A stretch of DNA of 64,000 nt from positions 124,001-188,000 of the forward strand of contig NZ_AUBI01000002.1 of NCBI RefSeq assembly GCF_000429165.1, given 5' to 3'. Source of the DNA: Acetobacter nitrogenifigens DSM 23921 = NBRC 105050 (GTDB taxonomy: Bacteria > Pseudomonadota > Alphaproteobacteria > Acetobacterales > Acetobacteraceae). A program made the translations under genes and the position numbers. The notes below the pieces were generated by a model. It saw nothing but the letters and a program-made list of their open reading frames with translations. It had not been told where the DNA came from and searched no databases. This document shows, one piece after another, positions 18,662 to 28,273 of this stretch; the first letter of the stretch is position 1; the number at the start of each line of letters is the position of its first letter.

Positions 18662-18816
18662 TGCGGCATCCGTATCTCCGCCCGTGAAAGCGAAAAGTCC
18701 TCAACCGTCCAGAGAGACGATGCTCATCGTTACGGAACTGCCCCTGTCAGGGTATTTCGTCATTTTCATGACGCGCCTGAAACGTCGGAGGCGCTCGCCG
18801 GCTTGACGCGTATCCG

Positions 18817-20145
18817 TTACCCGCGCTGTTCCAGACGCGTGACCAGAAGCTGGTTGATACGGAAGCCCTCGACGTCGACCACCTCGAACCGGAAGCCAAC
18901 CGCGTCGATGCGATCGGCCTTGCGGGCCATGCGGCGAAGGCGGTGAGTCACGAAACCGCCGATCGTGTCGAAGATGTCGCTGTCCGGAAGGTCCAGCGCG
19001 CCAAGTTCGCGGATGACGTCGCCGATCGGCGCCGCCCCGTCGATAAGCCATGAATTTTCGTCACGGCGAACGATAGCCTGCTCGTCGAACGGGTTGGCGA
19101 GCCCATCCATGAGGGCGCCCATGATATCCTTGAACGTGATCAATCCGACCACAAGCCCGTATTCGTTCACCACGATGGCGAAGCCCGCCCCATGCGTGTC
19201 GAACTGGGCCAACGTGTCCCACAGATTCAGTGTCTCCGGCACGGAGAGGACGTCGCGGCGAAGCCGCGATATCGGGCTCACCGCCTGTTCGCCGCTCTGT
19301 ATGATCGTCTTCGGCTCATCGACGACCGTGACCAGCACATCCTCTGCGCGGATCGAGCCAATCACCCTGTCGAGGCCGCCATTGCACAGCGGATAGCGGG
19401 AATAAGGGCGGACGCGGACTTTGTCGCGTTGAGCCTCTAGCGTTTCCTGCACGTCGAGAAAGACGATCTCGTCACGGGGCGTCATGGCGGACGTGACGGA
19501 GCGGTCTTGCAGGCCCAGCACGTTCTGGATCATCTGGTGTTCTTGTTCGAGCAGAACTCCGGACGCCGTTCCGGCGGCGAGGATGGCTCTGAGATCTTCG
19601 GGCGTAACCGGCTCGACAGCCGAGGCTGCTGGTATTTTCAGAGCGCGCAGCAACGCGTCGGAGATTTTCGAGAACACCCAGACAACCGGATAAAGCGCCC
19701 GCAGAGCGCCCGCCGGAAACCAGCCGATCGCAAGCGCGATCCTGTCTGGCGCATTCATTGCGATCCGCTTGGGCAGCAGGTCGGCGAACACGACGAACAG
19801 GCCCGTGGTCGCGACGAATCCGATAGCCGTAGCGATGCTGCTGGCGGACGCCTCGACAAATCCCCAGCGCATAAGCATGTCGGTCAACGGCGGCGCGAGC
19901 ATTCCCGAACTGATCATGCCGCCCAGCACGCCGACTGAATTGAGCAGGATCTGCAGGACCGTCATCACCTGCCCGCTGTTGCGACGCAGGGCGAGGAAAG
20001 CCGTCGCGCGTTCGTCGCCCGCGTCGGCCCGGGCGCGCAGCCGCACATCGCGCGCGGCGGCGAACGATATTTCCGACATCGAGATCAGGATGCTGACAGC
20101 GATGAGCAGAACGAGGGCGATCAGGCCCAGAAACAGGAGAATCAC
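18817..20145 (-). CDS. CNNM/CBS-domain CorC_HlyC family protein (TlyC-like)
   Basis: 442 residues. N-terminal CNNM transmembrane domain (four helices; MSEISFAAARDVRLR, GMISSGMLAPPLTDML), a CBS pair in the middle (VTSAMTPRDEIVFLD; FAIVVNEYGLVVGLITFKDIMGAL) and a C-terminal CorC_HlyC domain (SWLIDGAAPIGDVIRE, TIGGFVTHRL). Commonly annotated hemolysin, but the family is better linked to magnesium or cobalt transport. It starts with GTG at 20145, because the hydrophobic first helix begins directly there. Divergent from xylB across about 200 bases. Confidence 0.93.
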   Translation of the reverse strand: MILLFLGLIALVLLIAVSILISMSEISFAAARDVRLRARADAGDERATAFLALRRNSGQVMTVLQILLNSVGVLGGMISSGMLAPPLTDMLMRWGFVEASASSIATAIGFVATTGLFVVFADLLPKRIAMNAPDRIALAIGWFPAGALRALYPVVWVFSKISDALLRALKIPAASAVEPVTPEDLRAILAAGTASGVLLEQEHQMIQNVLGLQDRSVTSAMTPRDEIVFLDVQETLEAQRDKVRVRPYSRYPLCNGGLDRVIGSIRAEDVLVTVVDEPKTIIQSGEQAVSPISRLRRDVLSVPETLNLWDTLAQFDTHGAGFAIVVNEYGLVVGLITFKDIMGALMDGLANPFDEQAIVRRDENSWLIDGAAPIGDVIRELGALDLPDSDIFDTIGGFVTHRLRRMARKADRIDAVGFRFEVVDVEGFRINQLLVTRLEQRG

Positions 20146-20345
20146 AAGAACGACCGTCGGGTTAGCTGCTCGACGCGTCGAATGACGTACGCCGCCGGGC
20201 GAGCATACCCCGTCCGCGCGGTCAAAGGCCAGCGCTCAGGCATTTTGTCACGCCGGAACATCCGGTTCCCGGTGGCGCTGATTGAGGTTACGGTCAACAA
20301 TCTGTGAATTGCGCCATCTCGCTTCTCCATGCGGAGGTAAGAGCC

Positions 20346-21809
20346 ATGTATATCGGACTCGATCTCGGAACCTCCGGCGTCAAAGCCATTATCGTCGATG
20401 ACAATCAGACCGTGGTCGCGACCCGCACGGAGTCTTTGACAGTCTCCCGGCCCCACCCGGGTTGGAGCGAGCAAGATCCTGAAGCGTGGTGGAAAGCCAC
20501 ACAGGCGGCTTTGGCTGGTCTCCGCCACGATGCGCCAGACGCCATGGCGAAGGTCCGCGGCCTCGGGCTTTCTGGGCAACAGCACGGCGCCGTGCTGCTT
20601 GACGCGAGGGGCGAGGTCCTGAGGCCGTGCATCCTGTGGAACGACACGCGCGCCACGGACGAGTGCGTTGAGTTCGAGCGACGCTTTCCGGAAAGCCGCT
20701 CGGTCTGCGCCAACATCGCGATGCCGGGCTTCACTGCGCCCAAGTTGATCTGGGTCGCAAGGCACGAGCCTGAAATCTTCGCGGCGACCCGTCATGTGCT
20801 GCTGCCCAAGGCATGGCTGCGCTATCGCCTGACCGGCGAGATGATCGAAGATATGTCGGACGCCTCAGGTTCGCTCTGGCTGGACGTCGGCGCCCGTCGC
20901 TGGTCGGACGAGGCTCTGGCGGCCTGCGAATTGCGTGAGACGGCGATGCCCGCGCTTTGCGAAGGAAATGCCTCCGCCGGGCGCATCAAGGCCGATCTTG
21001 CGCGTGAATGGGGCATGACGGATCAGCCCGTAGTCGCGGGGGGCGCAGGCGACAACGCCGGAGGGGCTGTCGGGCTTGGCGCGATCCGGTCCGGAAACTC
21101 ATTCCTTTCGCTCGGCACCTCCGGCGTGTTGTGGACGACCACGGATGGTCTTCGTGTGGGAACGGAACGCGGCGTTCACGCTTTTTGCCACGCAGTGCCC
21201 GACATGTGGCACCAGATGGGCGTCACCATGTCGGCGGCGGCGTCACTGGCGTGGTGGTCGCGCGTGTGCGGGATTGACGAGCCTGACCTTCTTGCCGAAC
21301 TGCCCGAACGGATCGAAGAACCGTCAAAAGCTGTCTTTCTTCCCTATCTGTCCGGAGAACGGACGCCCCACAACGACGCAGACATCCGGGGCGGTTTTCT
21401 CGGACTGTCGCAAGATTCCGATCGCGCCGCCATGACGCAGGCGGTGCTCGAAGGCGTTGCGTTTTCTTTCCGGGACGCCCTGGACGGTTTGCGGGCGTCA
21501 GGCTCTGTCGTGGGCGAGGCCGACGTGATCGGCGGCGGCTCGCGCAGTCCGCGCTGGGTACGCATCCTGGCGGCGGCGCTGGACATGCCGTTGCATCGGC
21601 TAAAGAACGGTGAGCTTGGCGGCTCCTTCGGGGCGGCGCGACTGGCGCGCATGGCGGTGACGGGCGAGGCGCCGGAAACCGTATGCCTCCCGGCGGAGCG
21701 TTCCGAAACCGTGCATCCCGACGCCGCTCTTCGGGACGCCTACGCCGAGCGCGTAAAAATCTATCGAGCGCTCTATCCGGCGGTTAAGGCGGCGTCAGGA
21801 CGAGTGTAG
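20346..21809 (+). CDS. xylB: Xylulokinase
   Basis: 487 residues, FGGY carbohydrate kinase family. It phosphorylates D-xylulose to xylulose 5-phosphate for the pentose phosphate pathway. Seen: YIGLDLGTSGVKAIIVDDN, HPGWSEQDPEAWW, LSGQQHGAVLLDARG, GAGDNAGGAVGLGAI, LGTSGVLWTTTDG and YLSGERTPHND. GGAGGTAA lies upstream of ATG 20346; the frame open to 20304 is not used. No xylA or sugar transporter is adjacent, so the xylulose may come from polyol oxidation (xylitol, arabitol), common in acetic acid bacteria; that link is inference. Confidence 0.95.
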   Translation: MYIGLDLGTSGVKAIIVDDNQTVVATRTESLTVSRPHPGWSEQDPEAWWKATQAALAGLRHDAPDAMAKVRGLGLSGQQHGAVLLDARGEVLRPCILWNDTRATDECVEFERRFPESRSVCANIAMPGFTAPKLIWVARHEPEIFAATRHVLLPKAWLRYRLTGEMIEDMSDASGSLWLDVGARRWSDEALAACELRETAMPALCEGNASAGRIKADLAREWGMTDQPVVAGGAGDNAGGAVGLGAIRSGNSFLSLGTSGVLWTTTDGLRVGTERGVHAFCHAVPDMWHQMGVTMSAAASLAWWSRVCGIDEPDLLAELPERIEEPSKAVFLPYLSGERTPHNDADIRGGFLGLSQDSDRAAMTQAVLEGVAFSFRDALDGLRASGSVVGEADVIGGGSRSPRWVRILAAALDMPLHRLKNGELGGSFGAARLARMAVTGEAPETVCLPAERSETVHPDAALRDAYAERVKIYRALYPAVKAASGRV

Positions 21810-21992
21810 CAAGCCGCGACGTTCGCGCGCCACCGGAGGGCTTCATACCCCGCCCTCCCCCTGTCGTCCGATGACACGTCCACGCTGTTCGGTTTTTAGC
21901 CCAGAAGATCGTCTTTCAGGCTTTGCTGCCGCAGGACTGCCGCTCACACACTGTTATCTTCGCGTTTAATCGCTTACCGCATCTTATTGTTT

Positions 21993-23459
21993 CTAGAAAA
22001 TCCGCTCATCAATCGGCGTGGGCGGTCTTTTGGGCGTCGCCGCCGACCAACCGCCGCCGAGCGCCTTATACAAGGTCACGCTGTTCGACATCATCTGCAA
22101 CCGCGCAGTTATTCCGCCCAACTGTGCCTCATAAAGCGAACGTTGCGCGACGAGCGTGTCCAGGTACGGATCATAACCGGCATCAAAACGTTGCCGCGCG
22201 AGCGAGTATTGCCGCGCATTGGCGGCAATGAGGTTGTCCTGCGCCTCAAGCTGCAGGCGATAGGTGTCACGCCCGACCAAAGCGTCGGCCACTTCCTTGA
22301 AGGCCGTCTGGATGGTTTTCTCGTAGCGCGCAATTTCCTCCTGCTTGCGCGCTTTCGCCTGCTTGAGCGCGGCGGTAAGGCGTCCCGCGTCAAACAACGG
22401 CAGCGTGATCTGCGGCGCCACGTTCCAGGCGCCCATGCCGCTCTGGAACAGCCGCGTGATATTGTTGCTCGCCGTTCCGTTGGTCGCCGTGATTTGAATC
22501 TTCGGAAAAAACTCGGCTCGTGCAGCGCCAATATCGTCGTTGGCCGAACGAAGCGTGTCCTCCGCCGACAGGATATCCGGACGACGCCCGATCAGGTCGG
22601 ACGGAAGACCAGCCGGCACGTTCGGAAAGTCCACGACATCGCCCAGCTTCGTCTTCGCTTGCAACGCCTGTGTCGTTGACGCGTCCAGCGGCGTGCCGAT
22701 CAGGAGCGTCAACTGGTCGAACGCCTCCGCACGTTGTCTTATATAGACTTGCAGATTCGCTTCAGCCTCGTGCACCGGAGCTTCCGCTTGCGCCAGATCC
22801 AGTTGCGTGCCGGTTCCGCGCGCCACCGTCTGACGGACGAGATCGTATGTGTTCCGGCGGCTTTCCAGCACATGCTGCGTCACCAGAGTCGCCTCGTTGT
22901 TGGCGACCCAACTTAACATCGACGACGCAACGCCAGCGATGACGCTGAGGCGCATGCTTTCGCGGCTGAACGCGTCGGCCATGTAACGATCGAACGCAGA
23001 CTGGGAGGCGCTGCGGATACGGCCCCAGAGATCCACCTCATACGCCGACAGGCCGAAACCAACGGCGTACTGACGTGTGTAGAACGGCCCATCCGTCGTC
23101 GCCAGACTCAGGATTTTCGAATATTCTTTCTGGATATTCGCCCCGGCGCTGCCGTTAAGCATCGGGAACAGCGCAGCGTTCTCGATGTCGAACTGCGCGC
23201 TTGCCGCTGAAACCTGCTGCCTGGCTATACGCAGGTCACGATTGTTCTCCAAAGCCAATGCGATCAGGCGTTGCATCAGCGGGTCGCGATAGAACGTCGT
23301 CCAGTCGCGCATATCCGCTGCGGCTGCGGCGTCCGTCCCGGAAGCCCCCGGCCAGGTAGCCGCCACCGGCGCCGCAGGGCGATGATAGTTCGGGATCATC
23401 GTACAGCCCGACAGCGCCAGCGCGACCGCGCCAACGGCGTTTCTCATGACAACCCGCAT
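21993..23459 (-). CDS. RND efflux outer-membrane lipoprotein (NodT/OprM family)
   Basis: 488 residues. Lipobox VALALSGCTMIPNYHRP near residue 19 and two OEP repeats; typical segments are NNRDLRIARQQVSAASAQFD, YEVDLWGRIRSASQSAFD, LIGRRPDILSAEDTLRSAN and GRLTAALKQAKARKQ. It forms the trimeric TolC-like channel of the tripartite pump encoded just upstream. An AAGGCG site precedes ATG 23459, which lies one base after the adaptor's stop codon, so it is translated from the same mRNA. It is the last gene of the efflux operon. Confidence 0.95.
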   Translation of the reverse strand: MRVVMRNAVGAVALALSGCTMIPNYHRPAAPVAATWPGASGTDAAAAADMRDWTTFYRDPLMQRLIALALENNRDLRIARQQVSAASAQFDIENAALFPMLNGSAGANIQKEYSKILSLATTDGPFYTRQYAVGFGLSAYEVDLWGRIRSASQSAFDRYMADAFSRESMRLSVIAGVASSMLSWVANNEATLVTQHVLESRRNTYDLVRQTVARGTGTQLDLAQAEAPVHEAEANLQVYIRQRAEAFDQLTLLIGTPLDASTTQALQAKTKLGDVVDFPNVPAGLPSDLIGRRPDILSAEDTLRSANDDIGAARAEFFPKIQITATNGTASNNITRLFQSGMGAWNVAPQITLPLFDAGRLTAALKQAKARKQEEIARYEKTIQTAFKEVADALVGRDTYRLQLEAQDNLIAANARQYSLARQRFDAGYDPYLDTLVAQRSLYEAQLGGITARLQMMSNSVTLYKALGGGWSAATPKRPPTPIDERIF

Positions 23460-23460
23460 T

Positions 23461-24636
23461 TTAAGCGCCTTTCGCCGGGGCGTCGGCGACCGGTTTTACG
23501 TGGCTGCCTTCCCCCAGAAAGGATGGCGGGCGGACGATCAGGCGGCTGCCGTCCGGCAACCCGGACAGAACCTCCAGACGGTCCCCAAAATCGCGCCCCA
23601 CCTTGATGCTGTGCAGACGCACTTTGTCGTCGCTATCAACTGTCGCGAGGGAAAGACCATCCGCTTCGTAAATCAATGCTTCCGAAGGGATGACGATCGT
23701 TGGCGTGGGGCGCGGCAACGCGAACCGCGCCGCGACGTACAGACCGGAGGCAAGCTTTCCCTCGCGGTTGTCCAGTTCAACCTCCACAGGCAACATCCTG
23801 CTGCCCCGCTCAAGCGCGAAGCCCGTACGCGTGACGACGCCCGAAAAATTCTCCCCCGGCCGGTCCGGCGTCGTCACCGTCACCGGCGCGCCCATCGCAA
23901 CCCCCGCCGCATCCGTCTGCGGCACGTGGACGCGCACACGCAGCCGGTCCGTACGCGCCACGACGAACAGCGGCGTCGCCTGTGCGTTGTCCGCGCTGAC
24001 CAGATCCCCAGCTTCGACGTTGCGCACAGTTACGACGCCATCGAACGGCGCCACGACTGTCGTGTAAGCCTTGCGTTGCGCCGTTTCGGCCAGTGCCGCG
24101 TCCGCCGCCGCCTGCTCCGCCGCCCGCGCATCCTGTGTAATGCGGTCAACATCGAAATTCTGGCGGCTAACGGCGCCGCCGCTGACCAGTCCGCCTGAAC
24201 GCTGCGCCGTCACCTTGGCGAGCGCGAGGTTAGCCCGAGTTTGTGCGAGCGACGCCTGCGCACGCGCGACCTGCCGGTCGAGTTCCGGCGCGCGGATGAT
24301 CGCCAGAACGTCGCCCGCTTTCACCACGCTGCCGATATCGACGTTTCTCTTCTCGATATAGCCTGAAGCGCGTGCGCCGATCGCCGCCGTCTCCAGCGGA
24401 GCCGTCTCGCCAGGCAGTTCCAGCGTGACGGGCTTTTCGTCAAAATGCACCGTCATGACACGCACGTCCGGCGCCTGCGTCGCCCGCGTACTGGCCAGCG
24501 CGCGAACGCTGACGGAACGTTCAACATGCCCGTAAACGCCATAGGCGAGCAGGACCAGAACCCCGACCCCAACCAGCGGCGCTATGCGGGAGCCACCAGC
24601 GGGAGCTGCGGAAGAATGTTTAACCGGCTCAGACAT
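23461..24636 (-). CDS. RND efflux periplasmic adaptor (membrane fusion protein)
   Basis: 391 residues. One N-terminal membrane anchor (IAPLVGVGVLVLLAYGVYG), a barrel-sandwich lipoyl domain (GARASGYIEKRNVDIGS; FDGVVTVRNVEAGDLV), an alpha-hairpin (QVARAQASLAQTRANLALAK) and a beta-barrel domain. It joins the inner-membrane pump to the outer-membrane channel. Two start codons are three codons apart; ATG 24636 is preferred since GAGGA lies 8 bases before it but only 2 before the first. The start overlaps the pump's stop by 8 bases, so translation is coupled. Confidence 0.95.
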   Translation of the reverse strand: MSEPVKHSSAAPAGGSRIAPLVGVGVLVLLAYGVYGHVERSVSVRALASTRATQAPDVRVMTVHFDEKPVTLELPGETAPLETAAIGARASGYIEKRNVDIGSVVKAGDVLAIIRAPELDRQVARAQASLAQTRANLALAKVTAQRSGGLVSGGAVSRQNFDVDRITQDARAAEQAAADAALAETAQRKAYTTVVAPFDGVVTVRNVEAGDLVSADNAQATPLFVVARTDRLRVRVHVPQTDAAGVAMGAPVTVTTPDRPGENFSGVVTRTGFALERGSRMLPVEVELDNREGKLASGLYVAARFALPRPTPTIVIPSEALIYEADGLSLATVDSDDKVRLHSIKVGRDFGDRLEVLSGLPDGSRLIVRPPSFLGEGSHVKPVADAPAKGA

Positions 24637-27600
24637 TCTCATAATCCTCAAGAATGCGGCTCTCACGCCGACGTAAACGGCTATACAGCCAGGGAACCAC
24701 AAACAGCGTGGCGCAGGTTCCAGCGAGAAGGCCGCCGATCACTGCGCGGCCGAGCGGTGCGTTCTGTTCGCCGCCGTCGCCCAGTCCCAGCGACATCGGC
24801 AACATGCCGATCACCATCGCCATGGATGTCATCAGGATGGGGCGCAGACGCGCGCGCCCGGCTTCGAGCGCCGCCGCCGTCGCATCCAGCCCTTCCGCCC
24901 GCCGCTCTTTCGCGAAGGTGACGAGAAGGATCGAATTGGCGCTGGCGACGCCGACGCTCATGATCGCGCCCATCAGCGAGGGTACCGAAAACGTCGTTCC
25001 TGTGACGAAGAGCATGAACACGATGCCGCACATTCCTCCGGGAAGCCCAAGAACGATCACGAAAGGATCTGTAAAGGACTGGAAGTTGACCACCATCAGC
25101 AGATAGACCGCGATCGCCGCCACCAGCAGACCTATGCCGAGCCTGCCGAACGCCGAGTGCATGCTCTCGATCTGCCCCTGCACCACAACCGTATTTCCCG
25201 CCGATAGCTCATGACGGTGCCTGGAAACGACACGGTCTATCTCTCGCGCTATGGAACCGAGATCCCGGCCTTCCACGCTTGCGTCGATATCCAGCGTCGG
25301 CTGGATGTTGCTGTGCGAGATCACGTTCTGCGCCACGCCGCGTTCGACGGAGGCGACATTGCCGAGCAGGGCGGATGTCTTGTCCGCCCCGACGGCGGAC
25401 GCGATGACAGTGTTTTGCAGATCTCTGACGTCTCCGACTTTATATTGCGGCGTCTGCACAGCGAGCGGATACTGGATGCCGGTCTTCGGATCGACCCAGA
25501 AATTGGGTGTGACCGTATTGGAAGACGCAAGCGACACCATCACGTTGCGCGCGACGTCGTCCATCGTCAGGCCAAGATCTTCCGCGCGCTGCCTGTCGAT
25601 CGCAACCTTGAGTTCCGGTGCGGAAAGCTGCTGATGCAACCGCACGTCCACAAGACCCGGAATGGTCGAAACCTCCTTGCGGATTTCCTGCATGACTTTG
25701 CGGTTATTGACTGCGTCGTAACCGGCGATACGGATATCGACCTGAGCAGGAACGCCGAAATTCAGAATCTGCGTGACGATGTCGGCGGGCTGGAAATAGA
25801 AGACGCAATCCGGAAACCGGCGGGCAAGTTCCGTCCGCAGCTTACGGACATACTCCGCCGTGGGACGATGATCCTTCGCCAGTTCCACCATGACCTGTCC
25901 GTCGTTCGTGCCAACAGTGGAGCCGTCGTCGAACGGCATCGAGTAACGGAAGGGAATGCCAATATTGTCCAGAAGCAGGACGCGTTCTTCAGCCGGGACA
26001 ACCTCGCGGATGACGTTCTCGACCTGATCGAACAGTTTCTCCGTCGTCTCGATCCGCGTGCCCTCCGGCGCGCGGATGTGCAACTTGAACTCCCCGGCGT
26101 CGATGGACGGGAAAAAATCCTGCCCGACCTGGGTCGCCAGCACGCCAGCGGCGACAAGCGCCACGCCGCCAATTGCTGGCACTTTCCATGAACTTCTGAT
26201 CAAGCGCTCCAGCGTCAACAGATAGCGCGCCCTCAACCGCTCGAAACGGGCGTCGAACCAGACGCCAAATCGTGCGAACCGATCCGGCGGCAGGCCTTTT
26301 TCTCGCCTGCGCTCGGCTGCGTCTTCCTCCGAACGCAGCAGCAGAGCTGCAAAGATCGGCGCGAGCGTTCGGCTGACGGCATAGGAGGCGAGCATGGCGT
26401 ACACGACGGCCAGAGCCATCGGCGTAAACAGAAATCGCGACGGTCCGGTCAGAAATTCGACCGAGATGAACACGCAGGAAATCGCCAGCGTCGAGACTAA
26501 AGTGGGCAGCGCAATTCCCGCCGCGCCGTCAAGAACTGCCTGCTGAAGGCTCAGACCTTCGTGCCGCAGGCGATGGATATTCTCGATGGTCACAGTCGCG
26601 TCGTCGACGAGAATGCCGACCGCAAGCGCCAGACCGCCCAGCGTCATCAGATTCAGCGTCTGGCCTGTCCATGACAGCACCGCGATGGACGACAGGATCG
26701 ACAGCGGAATGGAGATCGCGACGATCAGCGTCGAACGCCAACTGGCCAAAAACGCGAGAATCATAGCGGCCGTCAGAAGCCCCGCGATCACCGCCTCCGA
26801 CGCCACGCCCGTAATGGCCGCCTTGACGAACACGGATTGATCAAACATCTCGTCGATAGCCATGCCTTTCGGTGCGGCTGCACGCGTGACCGGAAGCACC
26901 TTGTCACGGATCGCGTTCACGACGTCGAGCGTCGAGGCGTTGCCCGCTTTCATGATCGACAGCAGGACCGAGCGCCGCCCCTCTTTTCGGACCACGTTCT
27001 GCTGCACGGCCCATCCGTCACGCACCGTCGCCACATCAGCGATACGGGTCAGTGCGCCTGTCGACAGATCCCGCCTGAGCGGCACGTCGTTCAGGCGCGC
27101 GGCGACGTCGGGCATCCCGTTCACGTGAATATCGTATTGCGTCGCACCGAATTTCACCGTTCCACCCGGCAGTGTGAGATTCTGCGCCATAATCGCGTTC
27201 GACACGTCGAGCGGGGTCAGCCCGAGACCGGCGAGACGCATGGAGTCGATATCGACCATGACCTGCCTGATCTTTCCGCCATAGGGCGGCGGCAGCAGGG
27301 TTCCCGGAATTGGCGCAAGTTGCTGCCTGACGCGGTAGATACCGTAATCGTACAATTCGCTCTCGGTCAGCTTGTCAGATGACAAGGACAACTGGAGCAC
27401 CGGCACGCTGGATGCGCTGTATTGCATGATGATCGGCGGCTGAACCCCCGGCGGCAAAAACGCACGGATGGAGTTCGTCGCCGATACGGTCTGCGCCACG
27501 GCGAGATCGACGTTTACGCCAGGCTGGAAATACAGTTTTTCCAGAACAAGGCCCGGGGTAGTCTGGCTCTCAATCGTGCGGAGATTGTTGACGAAAAAGC

Positions 27601-27814
27601 TCTCAGAGAACTCCGTATACGTCGTAAGCCTCTTTTCCGTCTCCGTAGCGTCCAGTCCATCATAATACCAGACCACGGTCACGACGGGGATATCGATATT
27701 AGGAAACACGTCGGTCGGCGTACGGAAGACCGCCGTCACACCGAGAAGGACGACCAGCACTCCGGCGACAAGAAACGTGTACGGCCGTCGGAGCGCGAAG
27801 GCGACTATACCCAT
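24629..27814 (-). CDS. RND multidrug efflux permease
   Basis: 1061 residues, usual length for HAE-type RND pumps. Twelve membrane helices and two large periplasmic loops are evident: MGIVAFALRRPYTFLVAGV opening, FPNIDIPVVTVVW, and the proton-relay pair D404-D405 in LAVGILVDDATVTIENIHR. The C-terminal half repeats the pattern (MGAIMSVGVASANSILLV). The relay is intact, so it should be active; substrates cannot be told. First gene of a pump-adaptor-channel operon, with tandem hairpins in its leader and a divergent AraC-type regulator upstream, a likely control gene. Confidence 0.95.
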   Translation of the reverse strand: MGIVAFALRRPYTFLVAGVLVVLLGVTAVFRTPTDVFPNIDIPVVTVVWYYDGLDATETEKRLTTYTEFSESFFVNNLRTIESQTTPGLVLEKLYFQPGVNVDLAVAQTVSATNSIRAFLPPGVQPPIIMQYSASSVPVLQLSLSSDKLTESELYDYGIYRVRQQLAPIPGTLLPPPYGGKIRQVMVDIDSMRLAGLGLTPLDVSNAIMAQNLTLPGGTVKFGATQYDIHVNGMPDVAARLNDVPLRRDLSTGALTRIADVATVRDGWAVQQNVVRKEGRRSVLLSIMKAGNASTLDVVNAIRDKVLPVTRAAAPKGMAIDEMFDQSVFVKAAITGVASEAVIAGLLTAAMILAFLASWRSTLIVAISIPLSILSSIAVLSWTGQTLNLMTLGGLALAVGILVDDATVTIENIHRLRHEGLSLQQAVLDGAAGIALPTLVSTLAISCVFISVEFLTGPSRFLFTPMALAVVYAMLASYAVSRTLAPIFAALLLRSEEDAAERRREKGLPPDRFARFGVWFDARFERLRARYLLTLERLIRSSWKVPAIGGVALVAAGVLATQVGQDFFPSIDAGEFKLHIRAPEGTRIETTEKLFDQVENVIREVVPAEERVLLLDNIGIPFRYSMPFDDGSTVGTNDGQVMVELAKDHRPTAEYVRKLRTELARRFPDCVFYFQPADIVTQILNFGVPAQVDIRIAGYDAVNNRKVMQEIRKEVSTIPGLVDVRLHQQLSAPELKVAIDRQRAEDLGLTMDDVARNVMVSLASSNTVTPNFWVDPKTGIQYPLAVQTPQYKVGDVRDLQNTVIASAVGADKTSALLGNVASVERGVAQNVISHSNIQPTLDIDASVEGRDLGSIAREIDRVVSRHRHELSAGNTVVVQGQIESMHSAFGRLGIGLLVAAIAVYLLMVVNFQSFTDPFVIVLGLPGGMCGIVFMLFVTGTTFSVPSLMGAIMSVGVASANSILLVTFAKERRAEGLDATAAALEAGRARLRPILMTSMAMVIGMLPMSLGLGDGGEQNAPLGRAVIGGLLAGTCATLFVVPWLYSRLRRRESRILEDYENV

Positions 27815-28273
27815 GAAACTCTCTGTCTGGCAGGCTCGGAAGGACGGCTGCGTCCTTCCTGCCGTCGGATTGCACGACGGTGGCTAGCGCTTCGCCATAA
27901 CTGCGGAACGTGACGGAACGCGCCCGATCGACGTGGATGACGTCAATTCGAGCGGGCGGTCAGTGTCTGCGCGGATTATGCAAAAATCCCCGTAGCCTGC
28001 GGTAGCGCAATCCGACCAGAAGCTTGCACGATTCTTCCATCCGCGCGGAAAAATCTCTCTTCAGGAGCCGCCCTCCGACTGAAATAACCACTGTTTAAGG
28101 GGTGATTCAGGTGTGTTTTCTCTCATTGCATTTTTTCCGATAGCCTAATGCGCCCAAATAATTGCACGATCCGATCAATTGCCTATTTTTCACCTCTGAG
28201 CGAATCGGGCATACGGCTATACTGTTTGACCAACAGGCTACGGTCCGCTGCGCCAACCATCGGAGAGAGGGTC
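27815..28273. other. Divergent control region of efflux operon and araC-type gene
   Basis: 459 bases. Besides the tandem hairpins at 27838-27880, it holds an AT-rich stretch (about 28085-28200) fitting promoter DNA for the AraC-type gene. I could not fix a convincing -35/-10 pair on either strand. Confidence 0.5.
27838..27880 (-). promoter_or_regulatory. Tandem hairpins in the efflux operon leader
   Basis: Two adjacent perfect inverted repeats: GGAAGGACG-GCTG-CGTCCTTCC (27838-27859, 9-bp stem, tetraloop) and CCGTCG-7 bases-CGACGG (27862-27880). They begin 24 bases upstream of the permease start codon. Neither has a U tract on the minus strand, so they could be operators, leader structures or RNA-stability elements. 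Confidence 0.5.

Noticed and set aside
21835-21858. GGAGGGC/GCCCTCC hairpin between xylB and the efflux channel gene
   Set aside because: Only 7 bp, 10-base loop and no U tract on either strand; not enough for a terminator call.
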